Shown here in pieces: positions 9,836 through 19,189 of a stretch of 64,000 nucleotides of DNA; within the stretch, counting starts at the first letter, position 1; each line of letters begins with the position of its first letter. The stretch covers positions 33,957 to 97,956 of the forward strand of contig CAZQOQ010000004.1 of assembly GCA_964595205.1 (NCBI GenBank). The letters are read 5' to 3'. A program made the translations under genes and the position numbers. A model generated the notes under the pieces. It made no database searches, was not told where the DNA came from, and saw only the letters and a list, made by a program, of their open reading frames with translations. The stretch is from JADKIH01 sp964595205 (GTDB lineage Bacteria > Bacteroidota > Bacteroidia > AKYH767-A > 2013-40CM-41-45).

Positions 9836-10939
9836 CTAAAGGTTTCCCCTCAATGCCTGTTCGCGCTCAATTGCCTCAAAAAGTGCTTTAAAGTTGCCTT
9901 TGCCAAAGGAGCGGGCGCCTTTACGCTGGATGATTTCGAAGAAAAGCGTCGGACGGTCTTCTACGGGTTTCGTGAAAATCTGCAGCAGGTACCCTTCGTC
10001 GTCGCGGTCGACAAGTATGCCGAGCCTCTTAAGCGATTCCACGTCTTCGTCTATTTTCCCGACACGGTTAGTCAACTCATCATAATAGTTGGTAGGCACG
10101 CGTAAAAATTCGATCCCTCTTCGCTGTAATTCCGTTACCGTTTTAATTACATCCTGAGTGATGACGGCAATGTGCTGAACACCGGCGCCACGATAAAACT
10201 CAAGGTATTCATCGATCTGCGATTTCTTCTTTCCCTCTGCAGGTTCGTTGATCGGAAATTTAACATAGCCATTGCCGTTAGAAACAACCTTGCTCATCAG
10301 GGCAGTATATTCAGTCGAAATATCCTTGTCGTCAAAGGTGATGATCATCTTGAAGCCCATCACATCTTCATAAAATTTCACCCAGTCGTTCATCTTTCCC
10401 AGCTCCACATTTCCCACACAGTGATCGATGACTTCAAGTCCCACAGGCTCCGTTTTAAAAGATGATTTTGCAGGTTTGAAACCGGGCATAAAGGAGCCCT
10501 TGTAATTTTTACGCTCTACGAAAGTATGAATGGTGTCGCCGTAAGTATGGATGCTGGAAATTTTTATTTCGCCATATTCGTCCTTCAGGGTCTTTGGCTG
10601 CGTATGTGCTTTTGCACCCCTCGACATGGTTTCGTAAAAAGCTTTTTCTGCGTCATCGACACCGAGGGCGAGTACTTTCACGCCGTCGCTGTGTTTCATC
10701 ACATGCTGATTAATTTCGGAATCGGGTACCAGGGAGGTAGTAAAGACAAACCTGATTTTTCCCTGTGTAAGTACATAGGAAGCCCTGTCTTTTAAACCTG
10801 TTTCCGGACCGGCATATGCAACGAGTTCGAAACCGAAGGCATTCTGGTAAAAATAGGCGGCTTGTTTGGCATTTCCGACCCAGAATTCAATGTGGTCGGT
10901 TCCTAACAGAGGAAGGAAATCGGTATTGTTAGTGTTCAT
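9836..10939 (-). CDS. hppD: 4-Hydroxyphenylpyruvate dioxygenase
   Basis: HPPD converts 4-hydroxyphenylpyruvate to homogentisate in tyrosine catabolism, using Fe(II) and O2. The protein is 367 residues, normal for the bacterial enzyme. Two vicinal-oxygen-chelate domains are visible. The three iron ligands are His in VIDHCVGN (about 172), His in GVQHIAV (about 255) and Glu in FFEIIQRKG (about 334). The C-terminal helix motif GARSFGKGNFKALFEAIE closes the active site in this family. Homogentisate dioxygenase and other pathway genes are not in the window. Cytosolic. The stop abuts a long inverted repeat. yidC lies upstream on the same strand, separated by 63 bp. Confidence 0.97.
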   Translation of the reverse strand: MNTNNTDFLPLLGTDHIEFWVGNAKQAAYFYQNAFGFELVAYAGPETGLKDRASYVLTQGKIRFVFTTSLVPDSEINQHVMKHSDGVKVLALGVDDAEKAFYETMSRGAKAHTQPKTLKDEYGEIKISSIHTYGDTIHTFVERKNYKGSFMPGFKPAKSSFKTEPVGLEVIDHCVGNVELGKMNDWVKFYEDVMGFKMIITFDDKDISTEYTALMSKVVSNGNGYVKFPINEPAEGKKKSQIDEYLEFYRGAGVQHIAVITQDVIKTVTELQRRGIEFLRVPTNYYDELTNRVGKIDEDVESLKRLGILVDRDDEGYLLQIFTKPVEDRPTLFFEIIQRKGARSFGKGNFKALFEAIEREQALRGNL

Positions 10940-11002
10940 GGAAGAATTACTTAGGAAGTATTATCCCGCAAAATTCGCGATTCCCTTTAAATTTTCAAAA
11001 GG

Positions 11003-12835
11003 TTATTTCTTTACCGGCGGCTTGATACCGCGCTCTTTCGCAATCTGTTCGAGACGTTGCTGGAAACCCGATTTTTTAACGGGCTTTTTGCGGTTTTCCT
11101 GAATCTGTGCATGAATTTTATTCTCGTCGATGAAGGCCTTGAAGAGGTACTGTTGACCGAAACCAAAGATGTTCGACAGGAAATAATAATAACTCAATCC
11201 GGCCGAATAATTATTGAAGAATCCCAGGAATAAAACCGGCATGAGGTACATCATCCATTTCATCTGCGGATTCGTGGCTGCGGTCATCTGCATGTTTACC
11301 TTCGTATAGATGATGGTTGATATCGTCATCAGCAAGGTAAAGAGACTGACGTGACTTCCGTAAAATGGAATGGTAAAAGGCAGATTCATGATCGAATCAT
11401 AGGTGGAGAGATCATCAGCCCAAAGGAAACTCTGCTGCCTGAGTTCAATAGAGGAGGGGAAGAACCTGAACATGGCGATCAGTATCGGAAGTTGCAGTAA
11501 TCCGGGTATGCATCCGCCGAGTGGATTCACGCCTGCTTTTTTATACAGCGCCATGACTTCCTGCTGCTTCTTCATCGGGTCTTCCTTAAACTTCTCATTG
11601 ATCTCTGTCATTTCCGGCTGAAGCACCTTCATCTTCGCCTGGGATTTAAAAGATCCGTAGGTGAGAGGCAGCAGGATGATTCTGACGAGTACGGTAAGAA
11701 TCAGGATGATCATACCGTAATTCAGGTTGAAGCTGTTCAGGAAATTGAAGGTCGGAATGACGAGGAACTTATTGACCCATCCAAAAATACCCCAGCCCAG
11801 CGGTATTAATTTTTCCAGATTCAGATCGTCGATTTTTTTAAGTGTGGAATAATGATTGGGGCCGAAATAGAAACGCATGCCAAACGTATCAACCGGCTTT
11901 CTTTCATAGGGAAGGGAAAATGAAGCGGTCATCCGCTTTACAATATCCTTAGAGTCCTTGTTAGCGAGAGTCTCAACTACGGGTGAATCGAAGCTGTTGT
12001 CTGCAATCAAAACGGCGGAGAAAAACTGCTGCTTAAATGCAATCCATTTGACACGGGTTTTCAGGTCTTTCTTCTCATTACTCGTCTCTGTGATGTGATC
12101 CACATCCTCATCCGTAAAACGATAATAAATTGTGGTTGCAGATCTTTCATTTTCTATGCTCTTCTCATTGCTGTATGCCTCATCCACCCAGTCGACGTTA
12201 ATGTATGAAGCATTCGAAGCGATCACATCCTGCAGTCCGACGACATTGATTCGAAAATTCATCAGCAGCGAATCTTCAGGAAGAGTATAGACATATTCTA
12301 TGTATTTGCCTTCCCCTGCAGGTAAACGAAGCGTTGCGCTTTTAGTGGCACCCGATGTGCCGGACGATTGAAAATACAGATCCCGGGTATTGATAATTCT
12401 GTTCTGTGCGGAAAAACTCAGGTTAAAAAAGGATGAGTCGCTGTTCAGCAGCCTGAGTGGCTTTCCATCCCAGGTCTTATAGTTTTTTAATTCAGCGCTC
12501 TTGACTTTCCCGCCTTTCGAACTGATGGTGATTTTTACATTCTTATTTTCAAGTGTTAAAAGCTGCTCGGTGCCGTCGGCGTTTTCTGCAAAATCACCAA
12601 GACTCTGTCTTTCTATTTCCTTTTTCGTTGAATCGTTTAATGTTTCGGCCGAATCAATTACAATGGGTGTGCTATTTTTAATCGCAGCAAGATTTTTTTC
12701 TTCTTCAACTTTTGCAATCGAATCCCGGCGATGCTGAATGGCCAGGAGTTCCTCTTTGCTTGGCTGAGTGAAAATTGAATACGCGATGATGATCAAGCCG
12801 ATGAGCGAAAGCCCGATAATCGAATTTCTGTCCAT
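11003..12835 (-). CDS. yidC: Membrane protein insertase YidC
   Basis: This 610-residue protein inserts and folds inner-membrane proteins, with or without Sec. It has an N-terminal helix (SIIGLSLIGLIIIAYSIF), then a coiled or low-complexity stretch, the large periplasmic beta domain (residues about 85-345), and the conserved membrane core from about residue 355 (GWGIFGWVNKF). The core includes NLNYGMIILILTVLVRIILL and the basic cytoplasmic loop SFKSQAKMKVLQPEM. The tail is basic, as usual for ribosome contact. A good promoter -7 element lies just upstream. In Bacteroidota yidC usually follows pyrG; here two T9SS genes intervene. Confidence 0.97.
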   Translation of the reverse strand: MDRNSIIGLSLIGLIIIAYSIFTQPSKEELLAIQHRRDSIAKVEEEKNLAAIKNSTPIVIDSAETLNDSTKKEIERQSLGDFAENADGTEQLLTLENKNVKITISSKGGKVKSAELKNYKTWDGKPLRLLNSDSSFFNLSFSAQNRIINTRDLYFQSSGTSGATKSATLRLPAGEGKYIEYVYTLPEDSLLMNFRINVVGLQDVIASNASYINVDWVDEAYSNEKSIENERSATTIYYRFTDEDVDHITETSNEKKDLKTRVKWIAFKQQFFSAVLIADNSFDSPVVETLANKDSKDIVKRMTASFSLPYERKPVDTFGMRFYFGPNHYSTLKKIDDLNLEKLIPLGWGIFGWVNKFLVIPTFNFLNSFNLNYGMIILILTVLVRIILLPLTYGSFKSQAKMKVLQPEMTEINEKFKEDPMKKQQEVMALYKKAGVNPLGGCIPGLLQLPILIAMFRFFPSSIELRQQSFLWADDLSTYDSIMNLPFTIPFYGSHVSLFTLLMTISTIIYTKVNMQMTAATNPQMKWMMYLMPVLFLGFFNNYSAGLSYYYFLSNIFGFGQQYLFKAFIDENKIHAQIQENRKKPVKKSGFQQRLEQIAKERGIKPPVKK

Positions 12836-12859
12836 GTAATAATATTAAAAAAAGGAGGG

Positions 12860-12894
12860 CAAAGATAGAAATTATTCGATGCCATATCGATCAA
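12860..12894 (-). promoter_or_regulatory. Putative Bacteroidota-type promoter of yidC
   Basis: On the minus strand TATCTTTG (12867-12860) matches the Bacteroidota -7 consensus TAnnTTTG, and it ends 25 nt before the yidC ATG. A TTG within a T-run (12894-12892) lies 24 nt upstream, slightly longer than the usual 19-21 nt. This would allow yidC to be transcribed independently of the upstream T9SS gene. Confidence 0.55.
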
Positions 12895-12904
12895 AAAGGA
12901 TGGT

Positions 12905-12938
12905 AAAAAAAACGCCGGCAATTTTACCGGCGGTTTTT
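12905..12938 (-). terminator. Rho-independent terminator after T9SS gene
   Basis: The stem CGCCGG/CCGGCG (12913-12918 with 12927-12932) has an 8-nt loop. On the minus strand it is followed by eight T residues. It lies about 85 bp past the stop of the 1620-residue T9SS gene, so it ends that transcript before the yidC promoter. The plus-strand side also has five Ts. Confidence 0.85.
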
Positions 12939-13021
12939 CCAAAAAGAGAAATGTATTTAAAGTCGTATGAAGATCAGTTGATTATGTTGTAAGAAACCAG
13001 TGTTGCTGTTTCTATTTCATT

Positions 13022-16000
13022 TTAGTTTTTAAAGAATTGTGTCTGGAGCATGGTATCGCTGTTGTCGGTTCCCGTGATGCGAAGGGTATAAGCGCCGGCA
13101 GCAAGATCATCGATCAAAGCATGGAGCAGATTGATTCCTTTTTGAACGGTAATTTTTTCATGCCGTACGATGCGGCCGGAAATATCCATGATGTTTAACA
13201 CCAGGTCTGTATTTTCCCGGTAGTAGAACTGATACGTAATTGAATTATCAGCAGGGTTCGGATAGAGTTCAATTCCATTGGATCTCTTGCAATCGATGGC
13301 GACAGGCTTAGAATAAGAGAATGCACCGTCGATGTCTACCTGTTTCAGCCTGTAGTAACGTATGTCTTCACAAAGTTCTTTATCGATGATAGAATATTTA
13401 AGCGATTCTGAACTGATACCTGCACCGTATCCTTTTACCCTGCCGATAGGTTCAAACTCGTATCCGTCTTTGCTTCGTTCAACATCGAAGTAATCGTTAT
13501 TGGTTTCCGAAGCTGTCTCCCACTTGCATATAACCACTTCTCCGCTTGGTTCAGCAGTGAAATAGAGTAATTCGATAGGTAAGACGAGTGTTGACTGTGC
13601 AGTTGCATAGAAGTGATTAAAAGAAGTGGAATCGAGTCCGCCCGGCGCAGAGTTAATACTGGTTCTTTGTGTATTAGCCGCGGTACTTGCCGGCACACAA
13701 TTCCCCAGGAGATGCCACGAGGTAATTAAATTCGGATCAAGGTTATTGGCCGCCTTGGCAACAGTCCAACCCGCACCTGTATTGTTTGTTTCCCCCACGT
13801 TATTTAAGGCAATATTGTAATTTCCTGTCATTGCGCTTGTGCTTCTCCTGAATTCCCAATACCCGTTGTTGAAAATTGGCAAAGCGTCGTACGTATTAAT
13901 AATACACTCGAATGCAGTTGGTCCCTGAGTAGGTACTGTGGTAAAGCGTTTGAATGTAGACCAGAGATCATATACAAGCGTGGCGCTTGTAAAAGTTATG
14001 GTTGCATTGTTGAAACCTACGGTAGGGTCCCCAAGAGGGAACTGATAGGTTGCAGGAATGATCGGCGTTGAAATACCGTTGGCGATTTTTCTCCTGAGTA
14101 CACCCTCGATATAACTATTAGCATTTCCACCGATGAGTGCGGCAGGTAAATAATATTTCATATTAACCTCGAGAGCAGGAAGAGAAGTAGTGACAATATT
14201 ACCTGATGTAAGAGTGAGTGTGGAATCAATGTTCATCTTACTGTTTGGACCGGTGAGCGTAAGCTTTCCGGCTGTTTTATTCATGACTACATCGTTGAGG
14301 TTGATGGTGCCGGCTGTATTTGTAAATGTTGCATTGATGGCCCCGTTGAATTCAACAGTGCTTCCCGAGATTCCGGCCGAGATTCCGGTGAAGGTTCCCG
14401 TACCGTTAGCATTTGAAAAATTACCGCCAACCTTCATATACTTCCCGTTAATACTGAAGACACTGTTGGCATTCGTTGTAGTGAAGTTCTCTTTCACATC
14501 AATGTCATTCTGGATGATTGCGTTAAAAAGCGGATTCGGTTTTGTAATTACCAGGTTGGCAAATGCATTCGCGCCGGTCAGATTGCCGCTGATTGTTTGC
14601 GTGCTGCTACCCGCAAAAATGATCGTTGAACCCGGGTTGCAAACGAGGTTTCCGTTATTGGTAAAATTGCCACAGACACTTAATGTGGCTCCTGCCTGCA
14701 AGGTCAGCGTTGCTCCCGTGTTAATCACCAGATTTTTTACACTCTGAATTGGTCCGGCCAGGATATTTGGTTGCCGTCCGTTTGCAGTAGGTACAACCGT
14801 TACATCAACAGCACAGGAAGGTGTGCTTCCGCAGTCACCCCAGTTCGTCGGTGTAGCATAAAGATTATCGGTTAATCCTGTCCATACTGCATTGGTCGAT
14901 ACCGGAGAAATCGGTGTTGGACCTCCTGCAGTCGGCGTAAAGTCAAGAGTGAAGCCTGCATTCGCAGCGCTATTATATACATTTAATAACAACACATATG
15001 TTCTCGGTGCTCCTGTAAATGTAATAGTAGGAGAAAAATATCCGCTTCCTCCCGGAGATATTCCGGTATTAGCGCCTGCTGCCGCAAAGTTACAGCTGGT
15101 TGGAGTGCCAATTGTGCCGTTTTGAATTGCAGCACAACCGTTAGGAGAATTGGTAATGTCCCACATCAGGAAGTCGATGTCTACTGCTGCGGCTGAAGTG
15201 ATATTAAAATTAATGTTTGCCGTTCCGCCTGTTAATGCAGGATCAACGGTAAACTGGTACCAGACTGAATTTCTCTCACCGATCGCCCAGCATCCTGTGC
15301 CTCCCGGCAAGTCGCAGATGTTACCATTGTTTCTGAATCCCGGATCTGCAACAACGATATCGGCCGTGCTGCAAACCTGTTGCGCTGCACCGCAATCCTG
15401 CTGATTAACCGGAGGGAATGTAGTAGTTGAACCATCGATGACTGAAACTTCGAAAGATCCGGTTAAAGACCCTACGCCATCTACGGCAATGTAGAATGTT
15501 TCACCCGGAGTGAGGCCTGTATATAACTGATCGGAGAAGCTGAAAAAACTTCCACCGCTGCAAGGGGTACCGTCGTTGTTACATGCTTTTGGTGCATTCG
15601 TGGTAGCAGCATTCGCACAGCCATTGGCGAAAGTATATCCCTGTATTTGTGTATCGGTCAATGTCAGCGGATGTGTCCTCACTCGTACCTGTCCACTAGC
15701 CGGCACCACCGTCGAGAACCAGACTGTATTTACCGTTCCTCCCGCTACACACTGAGCCGGATTTGTCGGTTCGCTGGTGGAGCCTGCGCATGTATTGTTG
15801 CCCGACATGGTTGCACCAAGCGGAATGGCGACGGCGGCACAAGGAATATCATTGGTAGGAGCGCAGTTACTCTGGAAGCAGATGTCGAAGTTTCCTTCAT
15901 TCTCAGGATGCTCGGACCAGACGCGGATGTAATACGTTGTACCATTCACTACAGGAATAGTTAAAAGAGGCATGCCATTGGGTCCTGAATTATAATCGCA

Positions 16001-17884
16001 GGCATAAGGTGCTCCGAAAGATCCGCAAGTACCCGTATAAATTGCCATAGCTGCATTGGCTGTGGGATTCACAGCACTTTGATACGTGCTTATCAGGAGT
16101 GATCCGGAGAATATGGCTGTAAATTTCAGCCAGACATCGCCGGTAACTCCATCAAGAAAATATGGCGGTAACCCGGCCGGCACGCGTGGCGGAATACACG
16201 AAGGAACTCCGGCTTGTCCTACCGGCGTCGGATTCGCACAGGAGGTCGTAAAAGTTTGAGGAGTACATGTCACTCCAAGGGCGATGTTACCCAGAGGAGT
16301 CGCATTCAAACAATCGTCGTTGGCAGGCGCCGCTCCTGCGCTTGTAATGTTTATGTTAAAAGAAATATTTGTATTCCCGAGGGCAGTGTCATTATCAACG
16401 ATGATGTAATACGTCTGACCTGCTGTTAACGGAACTGCACTGATAGAACCGGTTCCCGTTGAGAATTCCATTGAGTTCAAACAATTGCTGCCGCCTGAAT
16501 TCGGACATCCGCTGTAAACAAAGACGCCGGGATTATTATTTGCTGTTGTCAGATCAATTTTGATACAACCGTTTGCCGCAGGGGTGTATGCGAAGACATA
16601 GTCTTCACCGTTCATGTAAATCGAATGACAGGCTGAAGAGGTGCTGTCATAATTATCCACTGCACCGGCGGTTGTTCCACTGTAGTTAAAAGGTAGTGAG
16701 CAAATCCAGTTTGGTGCAGCACAGGTATTTCCGGTACCGGCAACGACACCTGCATCCTTCGCACAGATGTTGAATTTGCCGCCGACATCACCATCGGCTG
16801 TCACACGTATGTATAATACTTCAGAAACGCAGGCTGCCCTGGAGACGGTTACTTCGCCGAAGGTTGGATTGGCCGTACTGGTAGAAGAGCACAGGATCGC
16901 TCCTCCGCCACAGGGCGCAGAATAGACTTCGACGGAAGTTCCTGCTACCGGCTGACAACCGGAATAGGGCGAAGTGGTTACAGTTACAGCCGAAACGCCC
17001 GCTGGTTTAGTGACTTTAAACCAAACATCTGCAACATCAGTGGTGGAACAATTTGTCGATCCGGAAGTGACTGCATTGTTAATGTTGTAGACCTGGTTAT
17101 TGCAAAAAATCGTGAGAGGTCCCAGGTCCTTTGCATTTGCACAATTGTCATACAACTGGTAGGGTGTAAAATTATATGTCGCGTTAGCAGGCCTGGTTGC
17201 TATATTGCTGGTCTCTATTGTACTGTCGGCATATGTTGCTGCAGCAGGAAAATTATATGAATAATAATCTCCGGTACAAACACCGGCAATACCGATGGAA
17301 GCAGTAGGCGAACCGGTGATCACATAGGCGGCATTGCTGTAATACATGCTGACAGCGCCTGTTGCACCGTCTATTTTCACCCAGAATAAATTTGCTGCTG
17401 TTGCATTCGTATTATCAATCTTTGCTGTCCATCTTACCCATAATGCGCCGCCGGTAAAATTGTAGCTGATCTGGGATGTTGCCAGGTCATCCCAAAAAGG
17501 TGCAATTATCGGGTAACCACCGTTATAAGTCGACAACGAATTGGTGTTTAAATATCCACCTGCAGAAAGTGAAGCCGGCACTGCACCAACTCCGGTAGGG
17601 ATTAATGCCACCCATCCGTTCGTTGAAACTACAATCTGTGTGTAAGTAACTCCCGCAAACCTCACGCTCATTCCTGCAGGGGCGAATAAATATCCAAAAT
17701 CGTTTTGATTGGCAATAGGAACGATCTGGTTGACATTGGGTGCAGCAGCCGGATAGGCTGTAGTTCCAACCGCATTTGTAAACACATATGAAATACCAAT
17801 ACCCGGTTGTGCAGCTAATTTAGAAAAGGTCGAACAGAAAATTACTAAAAACAACAGTGTGCATTTCGTATATAATTTTTTCAT
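13022..17884 (-). CDS. Large T9SS-secreted surface protein with repeated beta-sandwich domains
   Basis: This is a 1620-residue exported protein with a signal peptide ending near AAQPG (residue 26). The body is Gly/Ser/Thr/Asn-rich. After an N-terminal domain (about 30-240), there are repeated cysteine-bearing modules whose ends read like PPC-type domains (GQTYYIIVDND, GTTYYIRVWSE, GETFYIAVDG). A beta-rich region follows at about 1050-1300 (LTLQAGATLSVCGNFTNNGN). The C-terminus (about 1535-1620) is a T9SS type A sorting domain: IELYPNPADNSITYQF, then DISGRIVRHEKI and GAYTLRI. The function is probably adhesion or matrix, not enzymatic, as no catalytic motif is seen. It has its own terminator and a divergent neighbour upstream. 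Confidence 0.88.
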   Translation of the reverse strand: MKKLYTKCTLLFLVIFCSTFSKLAAQPGIGISYVFTNAVGTTAYPAAAPNVNQIVPIANQNDFGYLFAPAGMSVRFAGVTYTQIVVSTNGWVALIPTGVGAVPASLSAGGYLNTNSLSTYNGGYPIIAPFWDDLATSQISYNFTGGALWVRWTAKIDNTNATAANLFWVKIDGATGAVSMYYSNAAYVITGSPTASIGIAGVCTGDYYSYNFPAAATYADSTIETSNIATRPANATYNFTPYQLYDNCANAKDLGPLTIFCNNQVYNINNAVTSGSTNCSTTDVADVWFKVTKPAGVSAVTVTTSPYSGCQPVAGTSVEVYSAPCGGGAILCSSTSTANPTFGEVTVSRAACVSEVLYIRVTADGDVGGKFNICAKDAGVVAGTGNTCAAPNWICSLPFNYSGTTAGAVDNYDSTSSACHSIYMNGEDYVFAYTPAANGCIKIDLTTANNNPGVFVYSGCPNSGGSNCLNSMEFSTGTGSISAVPLTAGQTYYIIVDNDTALGNTNISFNINITSAGAAPANDDCLNATPLGNIALGVTCTPQTFTTSCANPTPVGQAGVPSCIPPRVPAGLPPYFLDGVTGDVWLKFTAIFSGSLLISTYQSAVNPTANAAMAIYTGTCGSFGAPYACDYNSGPNGMPLLTIPVVNGTTYYIRVWSEHPENEGNFDICFQSNCAPTNDIPCAAVAIPLGATMSGNNTCAGSTSEPTNPAQCVAGGTVNTVWFSTVVPASGQVRVRTHPLTLTDTQIQGYTFANGCANAATTNAPKACNNDGTPCSGGSFFSFSDQLYTGLTPGETFYIAVDGVGSLTGSFEVSVIDGSTTTFPPVNQQDCGAAQQVCSTADIVVADPGFRNNGNICDLPGGTGCWAIGERNSVWYQFTVDPALTGGTANINFNITSAAAVDIDFLMWDITNSPNGCAAIQNGTIGTPTSCNFAAAGANTGISPGGSGYFSPTITFTGAPRTYVLLLNVYNSAANAGFTLDFTPTAGGPTPISPVSTNAVWTGLTDNLYATPTNWGDCGSTPSCAVDVTVVPTANGRQPNILAGPIQSVKNLVINTGATLTLQAGATLSVCGNFTNNGNLVCNPGSTIIFAGSSTQTISGNLTGANAFANLVITKPNPLFNAIIQNDIDVKENFTTTNANSVFSINGKYMKVGGNFSNANGTGTFTGISAGISGSTVEFNGAINATFTNTAGTINLNDVVMNKTAGKLTLTGPNSKMNIDSTLTLTSGNIVTTSLPALEVNMKYYLPAALIGGNANSYIEGVLRRKIANGISTPIIPATYQFPLGDPTVGFNNATITFTSATLVYDLWSTFKRFTTVPTQGPTAFECIINTYDALPIFNNGYWEFRRSTSAMTGNYNIALNNVGETNNTGAGWTVAKAANNLDPNLITSWHLLGNCVPASTAANTQRTSINSAPGGLDSTSFNHFYATAQSTLVLPIELLYFTAEPSGEVVICKWETASETNNDYFDVERSKDGYEFEPIGRVKGYGAGISSESLKYSIIDKELCEDIRYYRLKQVDIDGAFSYSKPVAIDCKRSNGIELYPNPADNSITYQFYYRENTDLVLNIMDISGRIVRHEKITVQKGINLLHALIDDLAAGAYTLRITGTDNSDTMLQTQFFKN

Positions 17885-18178
17885 AGTTCTTAATTAAATG
17901 CTAAAGTTTTTGATTCAGGAGAGGAGTTATTTATACCCGAACTGCCGGGGTTTAATAAATTCCTTCAAAAATCGATAAATTAAAAGATATAAACAACATT
18001 TCCTTCAATTCCCTGTTAAATAAATTGTAAACATCAGAATAGCATTTGCCAATGTCAAATTTTGGAGGACGAAGAGTTTTTATGGGTTTTTTTGATCATA
18101 ATTAAGTTTCTTTGAGAAACCAAGGCTGAATTATTTTATCATTGCAGTCTGAATCCTTACTCACATCAAAATTCCCGT

Positions 18179-19189
18179 ATGATTTCAAAATTTACACGAA
18201 TAATAATAATATTGTTTTGCCTCAATTTGCCTGTTCTTGAAGCTCAACCTGTTTTATCCCAGGTTAATATTCCGGACGCAGGATCATTGTGGTCAAATAC
18301 AACGATCACTGACACAACATTGCAGCCTGGTCCCGGCGGTCAGGGTCAGGTCTGGAATTTTTTCAGTTATTTCATTTACCCTTCGGTATTATCTGAAAAT
18401 TATGTTGCTACAAACGGCACCGGAAACGACTTGTTATTTCCTGGTGCAAATCTGAAAGTGAATTCATATTTTGGATTTGATGATTATTACTACAGGACAG
18501 CATCGTCTCTCCAATACCTTGGTTCCAAGAATAATTCGATTGAGGTGATTTTAACAAATGTTCAGAATACCCTCACTGTTCCTTTGCAATATGGTGATGT
18601 AGTTACAAATTCTGCAGTCACCGGCACAGGTTTACAGGGTTATCCTCTTACCGGTACCATTACAACAACAGCAGATGGAACCGGCGACCTGATTCTCTTT
18701 TCGGGAGCGTTTACGAATACCCTTCGAGTTGTCACCGACATGAACCTCATTATTGCAGAAGGTACCGGAGTCGATACATACCTGCATATGATAAAATATT
18801 CTTGGTATACTTCTGCTTATCGTGCACCTGTATTCCAGGTTTCGATTCTGAACCTGGATGGAGCGCTCGGTTTTTCCCATCAGAAATACATTACCGTCAG
18901 CACGCTAACGACCGACATTCAAAACACCGAAAAGGGAAACTTCGATTTCATCATCAATCCAAATCCGGTAAAGAATAAGACTAATCTCTATTTTAATTTA
19001 AATCATTCTTACGATGTTAAATTAAAAGTGATGGATTTAACCGGCCGACTCTGGAAAGAAGTAACCAACAGTGTAAATGCCGGAAGCAATTTCATTCCTC
19101 TGGATCTTTCCACGTTGCCAAAGGGGATTTATATCTTATCGGCCGACTACGGAAAGACCAGTCGTCAGCGCCGGCTGATCGTCGAATAA
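18179..19189 (+). CDS. T9SS type A sorting domain-containing protein
   Basis: This 336-residue secreted protein begins with a clear signal peptide (IIIILFCLNLPVLEAQPVL). The middle, about residues 25-245, is a beta-rich domain with no recognised enzyme motif. The last 80 residues form a T9SS type A sorting domain (FDFIINPNPVKNKTNLYF, then MDLTGRLWKEV and LPKGIYILSADYG). Its stop codon is directly abutted by the stop codon of pyrG on the other strand, with no base between. It is divergent from the 1620-residue T9SS protein, and the two may have entered the pyrG-yidC interval together. Confidence 0.85.
   Translation: MISKFTRIIIILFCLNLPVLEAQPVLSQVNIPDAGSLWSNTTITDTTLQPGPGGQGQVWNFFSYFIYPSVLSENYVATNGTGNDLLFPGANLKVNSYFGFDDYYYRTASSLQYLGSKNNSIEVILTNVQNTLTVPLQYGDVVTNSAVTGTGLQGYPLTGTITTTADGTGDLILFSGAFTNTLRVVTDMNLIIAEGTGVDTYLHMIKYSWYTSAYRAPVFQVSILNLDGALGFSHQKYITVSTLTTDIQNTEKGNFDFIINPNPVKNKTNLYFNLNHSYDVKLKVMDLTGRLWKEVTNSVNAGSNFIPLDLSTLPKGIYILSADYGKTSRQRRLIVE

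Noticed and set aside
14190..14747. 185-codon open frame antisense to the 1620-residue T9SS gene
   Set aside because: It is a product of the repetitive Thr/Asn/Gly codon usage of the real gene. There is no family, signal or spacing support.
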